From Zygnema cylindricum (taxonomy: Eukaryota > Streptophyta > Zygnematophyceae > Zygnematales > Zygnemataceae), in contig JBBHKE010002075.1 of the NCBI GenBank assembly GCA_037447655.1, positions 422,337-486,336 of the forward strand: a DNA stretch of 64,000 nt, in the 5' to 3' direction. This document shows positions 1 through 10,538 of this stretch, piece by piece. The translations under genes were made by a program, and so were the position numbers. The notes under the pieces are model-generated. The model searched no databases. It was not told the origin of the DNA and worked only from the letters and a program-made list of their open reading frames with translations. The first letter of the stretch is position 1; each line of letters starts with the position of its first letter.

Positions 1-3000
1 AATTCCCGACATACCCATGCAGAATTGCCACTTCGGACATACTCCGATTCTGTGCCTATATATCGATCAAACTAGTATGAAATATTGACCACAAATTGAG
101 AATACCGACAACGCAATAGAAAATCGTCAATTTCACCCAACAAGGTGTTAAGTTATAAATCACCTTATCTCCACCTTAGCTTACACGTTTAGTCAAAAAA
201 ATATTTTAGACCAAATTTTAAGTTTATTTAATGAAGGCGTTACTAAAATAAATGACATGAATTGATTAACTATGGAATGGCTTATCCCCCTCAATTTTAG
301 GTTCGTGAAATAGTTGCTACTATTTTTTTATTTACTATATTGTAGGTTAAAGCTTCAATTTTGAAATGCCTAGTTTATAATTCTGTTCCATTGAAGTTAC
401 ACTTTGTCGTTATAGTTTTTTTGTTCCTTCCGTTGTTTTTTCCTTTTCTACTTTAGTGAACATCCCACCAACTTTTATATCTCAACTGAAAAATGAGCTT
501 ATATTGCAAGGTCATTTCCTTTGTTACCTATTTTTAATTATTGCATTATAGCAAACCACGTGTGGAGGGACCATTTCTATGCGCGTTGATTCATACCTTA
601 CATGTGTTACATAACAGCTTTCGTAACCTGATAGGAATCCCTCGTCATTTTTACGTACACCCATCCACTAGCTTACACACACCCTTGTTGGGTCGACTCG
701 CTCAGTGAGCAATTATGTCTCCAACGATATGTTGTGACGCAACCTTTACATACCATTAGCTTGAAACTATACTCAATTAAAACTTAATGTTTGAAGTTTA
801 GTGATTTAAACAATTTTATTCATTTCGTCGTAAATTTGTAATTATGATTTAATTTGGTTATAAATTTTACTTAGTGGACGGTAAAACAAAAAGAAAAAAT
901 CGCGCAAGGGTCGATTACACATTTCAATTTAACATAACCAATTTTTTGTACGTATACTATAGAACGACCTTTTTTGCCCCATTGTTTCTCTATACTCAAA
1001 AATCATATGGTCGAGTGATACTAGTGTTTTTCCTCTTGCCTAACGTGTATTTATTTTTTTTGTTCCAAAAATTGTGTTTTGCCCTATAGGTTTGACTCCG
1101 TTCCATCTACAATATACGTTTGCATCAAGTATAAAACAATCCCCACCTTATAAATGAGAACACCAACGAGTTTACGACGTAAGCTAATAAACAACAAATC
1201 GTACATTTTGGCCTTTAAAATCTTCAAAATGTAAATTATCTCAATTGTCTTCGCTTATCATTTCCCACATGATAACTTTTCAATTGTCTTACTTCAAACC
1301 ATAGCAGTGTCTAGGAACAGTGAGACCTGCACGAACATGCAAAATATTAGACAAATTGGCGTGGAAAATATTAGACAAATTGATAAACAGAACAAGGTCG
1401 GGCATAACTTAATTTTACCAGTTTCTTCAAATAATGTAGAAGCTTGTAGTGGTGATATTTATAGCATGTGAGCTAAATGATTGCATAACCAACGTATGAT
1501 CATATGAACCAATCACGAAATTATAGCGGTATTGAACTTCCTAAAAATAATATTGTATTACCTATTTGTAATTTATCGAGTCAATTACAAATAACATTTT
1601 ATGGTGTGGTTAAAGTGGTTTTGTTTGTGTAAGTGGTTCACTTGTTCAAAGAGTATACTGTATATTTTTGGTCACTATGATAGTTATCGCAAAAAATAAT
1701 TAAAAGTACTCCGAATTCCTTATGTATCGTCTTTTTTATATATTTTTAACTTGACTTGAGAGCAAAACCTTACCTTTTAATATCTATATTGTAACTAAAC
1801 AATAAATATTCAAAAGATCCGACCAACAAATATAATATGTAACGTCAAATATTTGCAATTGTTGGATGATATTGGTATTTAAAGATCTCTTCACCTTTAC
1901 GGCACTACGGAACACCTTACTATGCAAACCAACAAGGTCGGTTTACTCTTTGAAAAAATTAACTTTGAGTTGTTTTATTCTCAAGCTGCGACGGTTGTGG
2001 TTAGCTCTCGTGCTTAGACCAAACAAAATGTAGACGTGATGTGTTGTTTGTCACGAAACTCTGAGACCTCCATAAGTCCTCAGAGTGGACTTTGTTGGTT
2101 GGAGACAAGACAATCTTTATTTTTTGGGTTGAAGATTATTTCCTTAAGTTTGAATAACCCTAATGAGACCTATTTTATTATGAATTTGTACCAACGATGG
2201 TTATGCTCGCTAACCGGAATTGTAAAGCTTCCCTTTAAAACCCTTCATATTTAGGTCACGCAACAACATCAAAGACAATATTTAATCCGAACACCTTTAA
2301 AGTAGGAACTTGTTGTTTTATTCAATAACGTTGATGACCCACCAAATGTCGTTGTACGAGGGTATCAATGTGATGTCTATGAGTCTAATAGTGTAATACT
2401 CATAATATGCGAGTGTGGGGTTAACCATCAACAACAAGTGTAATGTTTAATAACTCTTAAAAGGGTTGCCGACCCACGAGTTGTACGAAATGCTTGAGTG
2501 AATATACTTTTGAAATTTTGAATGTCGTGTTTTAAGTATGGAATTTAAGATTAAATTAGATTTAAAAAGAATGGCGGTGCAAATTTTAACAAATAGCATA
2601 CTCCATAAAATGTTGTCGTTGAATAAAAAAGTTGAAATATAGTTTTAAAGGGTAAACTTCATATCAATATTGGCTAAGTTACGTGAATTTAAAAAAAACA
2701 CGTTTATAAAAAATATGAGTAAAAAAAACAGACTAAAAAAAATCACTTAGTATTAATAAATTTAATAAATAAAATAAATTGATATTCCTTAAACAATTTG
2801 ATCCACCTATAAAAAACTTTTTTTTCTTTGGTGTGTTTAACCCTTAAATAAGGTGTTAACCAAGTGTTGAAATTTTTAAACTACCCCGTTAATCACTAAG
2901 ATTATAAGAAATAATTGATATAAAAAAAAATAGTGTTATTAACTCTAGTTTGGGTACATGGCCTTTCACAAATAAATGTTTAGCTCTAATGTATGCATAA

Positions 3001-3281
3001 CTTGAACATGGGTGCCCTTTTCCCATAGTGTAGGCGGTATAGTATGTGTTCACATAGTCGACGTTTAAACTTATGAGAACAGGTTCTTGTGATTTTTCCC
3101 TTGTCTTTATCATTGGGAATCAAATTTGTGTGGTTATTTTCGTTTCAACTAACTCACTTTCGCGTGTGCCTTTCGTTGACACTCTTTTCGTACGACTGTA
3201 CAAAATAACAAGCAATTTTAGTGTTGCTAACACATTTCCTACACTACACTATTTAAAAATCGTTGAAGTTGGAGTTATTAA
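1..3281. other. AT-rich flanking DNA without recognisable genes
   Basis: This left flank is very AT-rich, with many homopolymer runs of A and T. The open frames in it are short (60-75 codons), mostly lack a convincing ATG context and resemble no family I know. Apart from one 37-base LTR fragment (2054-2090) I see no gene, RNA gene or mobile element. It is probably intergenic DNA or decayed repeat. Confidence 0.6.
2054..2090 (-). repeat. Orphan fragment of a family A LTR 3' terminus
   Basis: Read on the minus strand, these 37 bases match the last 37 bases of the family A LTR (compare 55979-56015) at 36 positions. The fragment holds the whole terminal hairpin with the gag start codon in its loop. 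Neither side continues into LTR or internal sequence, so it is an isolated scrap and not a solo LTR. The single difference is at the terminal CA (now CG). Confidence 0.7.
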
Positions 3282-3767
3282 CGCTTAAGGTGGCATTCCA
3301 TAAGGATTTTATGTAATTGTACGGCAAACATTACAGGCAGCCACATTTTGAACGATGTTTTTTCGCGCAGGGTCTGTAATTCACGTGCTCAAAATTTAGT
3401 GGTACCACGTAAGAAAGATCTTATATTGAAAATCGTCAAATAGATTTTACCCCGACCAACTTCAACTCGAAACTTCATTTGCATACCATGTATGTGCGGA
3501 CCAGGTTGTCGCACCACACAAATTTTGTACTCTTTGCAGACGATTGTCAGATGCCCTACTAATTATTTTTAGGGTATCTGTTTTTTCGCGCGACGAATAA
3601 GCGCTGCCACAAATAGTGTGACGAATGGCTGGTCAAAAAAATAGCGCAACAAAAGCTCGTTACAAGATTACTTTTGTGATTTCGGTTGGATTTGTGAAGG
3701 TATATATCATGCGCGGAATTTTTCAATTTTCGTTGGTTGCCATTTTGACACATATGTTCATTATCCA
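3282..3767 (-). repeat. Dispersed repeat copy 1, distal part (interrupted by A1)
   Basis: On the minus strand this segment is recognisably related to 62400-62887 on the plus strand, with the same order of blocks. Examples are the CCGTACAATTACA block near its end, a CGTCTGCAAA block, and a stretch that encodes related peptides in both copies (NQRK, AHD, SSHY). The proximal part of the unit lies beyond A1 at 53825-54076. Divergence is high, so the duplication is old. Function is unknown; the shared peptides hint at a decayed coding element. Confidence 0.6.
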
Positions 3768-3772
3768 ACGTG

Positions 3773-4823
3773 TGTAGAAATTAATGGTTCTTTTAGTATT
3801 TTATAGGTCTAAAATGAAATGCAAAAAAGAAGCCGAGGCAGTCTGCCTCTAACTCCTCTCTTCAGCTCCCACACTTGTCGGAGTCACTAAAGGTTAAAGA
3901 GAGACCTAGAGCCATGGCTGCCTATGCTGTCTAGAGATAGAGAGACATGCATTAGATTTTGGTAGATTTACCAAAATATACTTGACGGACCCATGATTTG
4001 ATCCTAGTCCCTACCGTCCGTCAAGTCACAAATAGTCGGTAGCTTTATCCTATAATCTAAGATTGGTGTTGAGACATATAGGGTTTAATAGATATTTAAA
4101 TATGTACGACTACATAAACCCATTTAACACCGCGAACAACCATGTAACATAGACACAATTAAAGTAAACGTACAGCGTACGGTACTTCGCGAAATTAATA
4201 CCGCGCATTTGTTTCGACGGGGAAACAAATACTGCGCATTGATTTTTGACAGCTAAAATCAAATGCCGGTTTTAATCGAACGGCCACGATAAGCGCCGAG
4301 ATCGCGGAATAGGCGCTTTGGCGTTTTAGAGTCAGTGCTACTTCAAGCGCCACGTGGCACATCGTCATTGGCTTACGACATCGCCGGAGAATGTGGGAAC
4401 TAATCTGGATATGGTAGGCTTCAACCTTTCAGCCATGCCGACGATGGCCGTACAAAAAATATATCGGCACCTGTACTTTTTCGTACAACTCCGTAATCTT
4501 ATTGGTGCCGTACTCAAGTAGTCTAGGGATTAGAGAGGGATTTAGGACTTAGAAAGTTTGGTGGGTAGACCCTTCTCTCCCAGAGAGCTTTTTTACAAAA
4601 GGTCAACTTTGACCCTTCCTAACTTACTGCTCAGGGGAGCAAATTCATAGATTATTTTTGCTCTCGACTCAGGGGAGTCTTGTCTTCACAAGGTTGAAGT
4701 TGGTCAGAGTTTTGTATGCTAGGGTGGCAGTTATTCTTGCTAAAACACAAAGGGGTCAGGGTTATCCTAGGGACTTCGTGTGAGCTGCCTACTTTGTGGA
4801 CCAATGGAGGTCTTAGAGTTGCA
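3773..4823 (+). repeat. A1 5' LTR
   Basis: It begins TGTAGAAATT and ends CA. It contains the conserved U3 hairpin with the TTGTCGCAGTCACT loop (with changes), an antisense tRNA-like module with a B-box-like core near 3993-4004, and the paired TACCGCGCA-type module. It also has the leader hairpins and a gag ATG at 4805-4807 in its last 20 bases. It pairs with 52768-53819. Confidence 0.9.
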
Positions 4824-6357
4824 CGTTATGGGCCCACCCTCTAGGGTGCCCATCTTTAATGGAACTGGCTTCATATACTGGTAGAGTACGATGATGGGAG
4901 CTCTATGTGAGAAAAGGGTTTGGGGGATAGTGAGTGGACGAGTGAGGCGTCCATCCTGCTTGGGTATTCATCCGCGGTTTGCAGGGACCAGGTTTACAAA
5001 AAGGGCAGATCTTGGTACAGCGGAGGAGAGTGAGGATGGGGAGAGTATTGAGATGGACAAAGGGAAAGGAAAGGAGACAATCTCACCGATCGCAACACCT
5101 ATAGCAACAAGATTAGCTTTCATGTCACTTGTTCAAAGGAATGAGGAGAGTGATATTGATACAGGGGATTAAAATAACATGGTGGCAAAACACTTCATAC
5201 TCCGCCATCTTACTCAAGGACTTGAATCTCCTCATTTGCAGGTAGAAAGGGCATCCGATCTATGAGTGGGTCTCATAAAGATGTAACGAAGTGGTAGAAT
5301 TCAACAACAACAGTTGGCTGATCACAAAATAGATGCATATGTATACAAAGGGGGGAAGATGTTGGATTTTTGTAATGAGCTCGCAACAATTTTCATGGAA
5401 CAAGAGATTGTTGGAAAAGTAGAAACTGAAAATGAAAAGGTTAACTGCTTGCTCATGAAGTTACCCGATGAGTTCGAAAATATAATTAACCGAGTGCAGG
5501 ACTTGCCGGACTCAAGGTGGATATGGAATTCTGTGGTAGGGATGATTCTCGTTCGAGAGAATACGATAGAGATCCGAAAGGGAGGAAAAAGTGGGCAAGC
5601 CTTCGCAACAGGGGCCGATTAGAGGAACAAGGATTCCTTTAAACCGGTCGAAAACTACGCAAGAGGGTGGCAGAAAAATTTGTCCTATGAGTAGGGACCG
5701 AGGGCTCCCAAGGGGCTGTGTCATTTCTGTAAGAAACTAGGGCACTATAGGGCTGAGTGCTCTAAGCTACCCAAACTACGGTTAAAGAAGGAGCACATCG
5801 GTGGATTTTCGAGAGGAAAGAAAAAGGCTCTTGTGACGTAGGTACATGAGGAGGAATCTGGAGACGAGGACGATGAGCTATTGGTGGATGAGGAGTCCGA
5901 GATGAAGACCAAGGTGGAAATTCCACGAAAGCAGAAATGTGCGTTCCGAAGATTAAAAGGTGAAAGAGGTTCGATTGTGGATTCGGGTACCTCCATGCAT
6001 ATGTGTAAGGACAAACACCTGATAACTAAGATGAGATAGATTCCCACAGTAGAGATAGAGTATGGGGATGGGAGGGTAGTCAGTTCTACTATGGTAGGAT
6101 CGGTAGATGTGAAAGTCTTAGTGGAGGGAAAGACATCTATAGTGACATTCTTTGCTGTGTTGTTTATTCTAGAGCTGAACAAAAACCTTATCTCAACGTC
6201 TGTGTTGGATGATAAGGGTTTTGAGACTAGCACTAGAAATGGAACCTTTATTGCTTCATTTGAGGAGGAAATTTATGTCACTGCTGAAAAAGGTACCCAA
6301 GGGATGTTTAGGCTTATTTTAAGCAATGTAAAAAAGAAATTGTATTATGCTAGTGTT
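4806..6357 (+). pseudogene. A1 gag and protease region, decayed
   Basis: The gag frame starts in the LTR and shows the family N-terminus (MGPPSRVP then a YW motif), followed at once by a TAG. Further stops and frame breaks occur, for example a Trp codon turned to TGA near 5263. The zinc knuckle CHFCKKLGHYRAEC (CX2CX4HX4C) is intact near 5720-5765. The protease motif reads DSGT near 5983, so the catalytic Asp is kept. The segment ends at the B1 target duplication GTGTT (6353-6357), a little before the integrase zinc-binding region, which resumes at 49909. Confidence 0.85.
4824..4838 (+). promoter_or_regulatory. A1 primer-binding site (half-tRNA-iMet type)
   Basis: The bases CGTTATGGGCCCACC lie directly after the LTR. 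Apart from the first base they match the complement of the anticodon arm of plant initiator tRNA-Met. See the A5 site at 56016-56030 for the reasoning. Confidence 0.75.
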
Positions 6358-6762
6358 TGTTGAAAATAGGTAATTAATATTGACTTGTTAATATAAAATT
6401 TAGAGTGGAGAGTCACCATGGTGGCCGCCATAGTTAGGAAGAAACAGATAGACGGGCACACACGTTGATAGATTACCAAAATGTTGCCCTAATTCAAATT
6501 TGAACCTATGTCTGCAAAAAATTATGTAGACGTACGCCTTAACCATTATGGCGTTGAAGAAACGATACACGCAATCAGTTCGCTATTTAATTAAAGAGTT
6601 ACGCAAACGTCACTTTTATTAAATTATACCAAAATTGACGAAACGACATCTATTGTCAAACGACGCTCCCAGACGCGAATCTAACCGTATAAAATACATA
6701 ATGAGACATATGTCGTCACCCCCGCCAAACCCGAATGAATCTTTGACAGCTTTTGAACATAG
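6358..6762 (+). repeat. B1 5' LTR, first part
   Basis: It aligns with the first ~400 bases of the 3' LTR at 49028. It includes a tRNA-like hairpin (a CGCCTTA/TAAGGCG type stem near 6536-6554, here with one mismatch). It is cut after CATAG (6758-6762), where A2 was inserted; the same bases occur undisturbed in the 3' LTR (CGAACATAGCGG). Confidence 0.8.
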
Positions 6763-7810
6763 TGCAACTTTGAGACCTCCATTGGCCCTCAGAGTAGGTA
6801 GCACTCTCGAAGCCCCTAGGATAACCCTGACCCCTTAGAGTTTCCACAAGAATAACTGCCACATTGAAAGATAAAAACATGACCAACTTCACCCATCTAA
6901 AGATAAGACTCCATTGAGTCGATAACAAAAATAATATCTAAATTTGCTCCCCTGAGCAGTAAGTTATGAAGGGTCAAAGCTGACTTACTCTACAGGAGCT
7001 CTCTAGGAGAGAGGGGCCTACATACCAAATTTTTTAAGTCCTAAATCACTCTCTAAACCCTAAACTACTAGAGTATAGCACCGATTAAATTACACTGTCA
7101 TACATGTACAGGTGCCAATGTACTTTCTGTACACCCATCAGACGGCATGGCTGAAATGTTGACGCATACCATATCCGGATTAGCTCACATATTCTCCAAA
7201 GATGTCGTAAGCTAATGACGCCGTGCCACGTGGTGCTTGACGTGGCGTTGACAAAAAACGCCAAAGCGCCTATTTTGCGATCTCGACGCCTATCGTGGCG
7301 GTTCGATTAAAACCGACATTTGATTTTAGCCGTCGAAAATCAATGCGCGGTATTTGTTTTGCTGTTGAAACAAATGCGCGATACTTATTTCGCAAAGTAT
7401 CGTATGCCGTATGTATGTTTTAACTATGTCTATGATACATGTATGTTTTCGCGGGGTTAAATGAATTTATGTAGTTGTACATATTTATATATCTATCAAA
7501 CCCTTTATGTCTCACCACCTATCTTAGAATATAGGATAAAACTACAAGCTATTTCTGACTTGACAAACGGTAGGTTCCTAGATCAAATCATGGGTCCGTC
7601 AAGTATATTCAGGTAAATCTACCAATATCTATCGCCTGTCTCTTTATCTTTAGACAGCATAGACAGCCATGGCTCTAGCCCCCTTTTTAGTCTTCAATGA
7701 CTGCGACAAGTGTGGGAGCTGAAGGGAGGAGTTAGAGGCATACTACCTCGGCTTCTTTCTGCATTTCATTTTAGACCTAGAAAATACTAAAATAACCATT
7801 AATTTCTACA
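6763..7810 (-). repeat. A2 3' LTR
   Basis: On the minus strand it begins TGTAGAAATT (7810 downwards) and ends GCA at 6763, 1048 bp long, close to the A1 LTRs. The polypurine tract and the RNase H end of A2 adjoin it at 7811, which makes it the 3' LTR. The matching 5' LTR of A2 is not in the window, so A2 has lost its 5' half. Confidence 0.85.
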
Positions 7811-8742
7811 CTCCCCTTATTTTCTAGTCACTCTTTAACTTAAGACCACACTTCTCCTTGCAGAAAATTAGCATAGGGGAAGTTACAAGTTTGGTCATCA
7901 TATCTGCTACCATCTCGCTATCTCGTTGGTACTCTAACCTCATTTTTTTTTCTACCTTCTCTCCAACAAAGTTGAGTCTAATGTCCATGTAGTTGGCTTT
8001 AAAATGATGTTTAAGATTGGTAACAATAAGAATTGGTGCCTGATTATCACAAATGTTTTCTGCACAATACTCTTAAGGTGACCAAGCTCACCAACGAAAG
8101 ACTTGACTCTCATCAATTCGTTTACAGTAGAGCAAGGGGCTATATACTCAGCCTCCATGGTCGACTAAGCAATAACCTTTTGCCGTTTGCTACTCCAACA
8201 ACAAGCAATATCACCCACATCACTCCAAGTAGTGATGTCAGTATTTTCCCCACCCAAATGCAACCATAGATCTTTAGTTCCTATCAAATATCTAAGGACT
8301 CTTTTAGCTGCCTCCCAATCTCTCTTAGCGGAAGCATTTTGACTTCTACTCAGCACTCCTACAGCAGCAGTTCAATCAGGCCAGGTACAATTCATAAAAT
8401 AGATTAGGCTTCCCACTAATTGTCGTAAGGAATAGTCTGCATGAACTTCTATTCTACAGGACTTAATTCCTCGTCTAAGATTATGACTCATTCTTTCACA
8501 CTCCCCTCACTTCTCTTTTTTAACTCCATTGGAGTTGTACAACTATAAACCTTATCCGTTTGAAACTTTTCCAACATGTTTTTTATTGTTTCTTTGTGAG
8601 TAAGTCTTATAATCTTTCGTTCTCAAGCTTTTTCTACTTGAATTGCCATATTATATATTGCCTCCCCCATATCGTTCATCTCTAATCTCCCCTTAAAATC
8701 GGTTTTCAGTTTATTAATTTTGTCCATTGATTTACTTAAAAC
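7811..8742 (-). pseudogene. A2 RT/RNase H C-terminal part
   Basis: Reading leftwards it encodes the end of RT and the RNase H domain of a family A pol (fragments such as DWEAAKRVLRYLIGTKDLWLHLGG, in broken frames), then the conserved polypurine tract next to the LTR. It is interrupted at 8742 by C2. The reading frame continues at 17940 on the other side of C2, where the duplicated AAAAC is found. Confidence 0.85.
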
Positions 8743-9201
8743 TGTTGAAATTGATGTATTTTCAAGGTCTGTATTGGAAAAATAAATAGAGTAATTAAAG
8801 CAAAGGCAACCCGCTTCTCGCTCAAACTCTCCTGTCCCACATACTTGTTGCAGTCACCGAAGACCGGAGAGAGAGCTAGAGCCATGGCTGTCTATAATGT
8901 CGAATGAGACAAAGAATAGGCTAATACTTAGTTTGTACCAAAAGTGGACTGCCGGAACCAAGATTTAATCCTGGAACCTTCCAGCCGTTGAAGTAGTTAG
9001 TAGCCGTTAGCTTTGCCCTATAGAATAAATCAACGTTAAGGTATATTGCGTACAATAGGTATTTAAAAGTGTTTAAGTAGAGAATCCCCAGACAAACTGA
9101 CAAATAAGTTAAAGCTGCTCTGGGTCGATATTGAACCTAGGTCTATGGGGATTTTTGTAGTGATACGCCTTATCCACTAAGGCGTTATCGAAACGATACA
9201 C
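8743..9201 (+). repeat. C2 5' LTR, first part
   Basis: This part is nearly identical to 16677-17135 of the 3' LTR. It carries two tRNA-like stretches on the minus strand. One has a B-box-like core near 8960-8970. The other covers about 9118-9195, with a perfect hairpin CGCCTTATCCACTAAGGCG near 9167-9185. C1 is inserted after position 9201. Confidence 0.8.
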
Positions 9202-10510
9202 TGAAATTCTATGGGCTCCATTGCCACACAGAATTCGCAGGTCCAAAGGAAGCTAATCTAGATAGTGCCGACTCCAACTTGATATAAACCCAAATGATTG
9301 ACCCCTTGACAATCAAAACCCCAATATAGCTTCACCCTTGTGAATTAACACTTTCTGTGTGCTCAGTTCCACCACAGAATGCAAAGTTAGAATATGAGAT
9401 TTGGACACATTCACCCACTTTGACTTTCCCTAAGAAATGCAGCCACCCAGGCAGGCAAAAACTCTGACCGACTACACCCCTGTGTAGCCTGGACTCCCCT
9501 GAGTCTGCAGCAACAAGAATCACTGAATTTGGTCAACTGAATTGATAGTTATGGCTGGCCAAAGTTTGCCATTTATACAAGGTGCTCTCTGGGAGAGTCT
9601 GCTACCTACCCGAAATATTCTAAGTCCTAAACCCCTCTCTAAACCCTCTAGTACTGAGGTACGGACCAATCACATTACTGTATAGTAAATAAAGGTACAA
9701 ATGCCGGTGTACCTTTTGTACGGACATCGTACGACATGGCTAATAAGTCAACAAATGTCCTATCCAGATTCGCTCTTAAATTCTCCGGAATTCCTGCCTC
9801 CAAATCTTATCTCTCCACGTGGCGCCAGGTCATGCCGCATCAAAAAACGGTACCGTACAGGAAAGTACAAGTGCCGGAGTACTTTCTGTACGTACATTGT
9901 ACAATGTCGCCATAGTGCGACATTTGTCACTCCCGGATTTGTTTTCTGCCGTTCCGGAAATTCCGTAATCCCGTACGATGTTGCCATGTGTCATCCGGAG
10001 TGGCGGCGTCTGCAAACTGCCAAATTTTCTTTTCCGCGATGTCGGCGCTTACCACGGCCGTCGGATTTACATCGTAACTAAAACGGACCGTCGAAATAAA
10101 TGTCCGTACTATTTATTTCGTCCGGTGCTAAAAGTACAACTGTTTCTATGCCCTGAATACCGTAATCCAGTTAAATGGAATTCCCTACCTGTAATTATAT
10201 AAATATCTATCAAACCCTATATGTACTAGCACTAGTCCTAGACTAAATGGACAAAGCTAACGACTACGGGACGGTTCACCGACGGTAGGTACCAGGATCA
10301 ATTCCTGGGTCGGTCAAATACCATTTTGGTAAACATACCTATATTATCTATTCCTGTCTCTCTGGAGAGCTTAGGCAGCCATGGCTCTAGCTCCCTCTCC
10401 AGCCTTCAGTGACTACGACAAGTGTGGGGGCTTGGAGAAGGGAGTCAGGGCCAGACTGCCTCTACTCTTTTCTATCTAATAAAGACCTAGAAAGTACCCA
10501 AATATGAACA
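9202..10510 (-). repeat. C1 3' LTR
   Basis: On the minus strand it begins TGTTCATATTTGGG (10510) and ends ATTTCA (9202). It holds the antisense tRNA-like module, with a perfect T-arm-like hairpin CCAGG-ATCAATT-CCTGG at about 10290-10306 on the plus strand. It also has the U3 modules, a TATAAATGG box and the leader hairpins. Confidence 0.88.
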
Positions 10511-10538
10511 CTCCCCTTATTTTCTAGTCCACTTCCTT

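Noticed and set aside
874-1089. 71-codon frame in the left flank
   Set aside because: It starts at GTG, lies in AT-rich DNA, is rich in Phe/Leu/Tyr as expected by chance and has no recognisable motif.
2036-2254. 72-codon frame near the orphan LTR fragment
   Set aside because: Part of it is simply the reverse of the LTR terminus; no independent support for coding.
9701-10202. Overlapping frames of 75-126 codons repeated at 12887-13388
   Set aside because: They are identical because they lie in the two C1 LTRs; the conserved DNA is promoter and leader sequence, not protein-coding.
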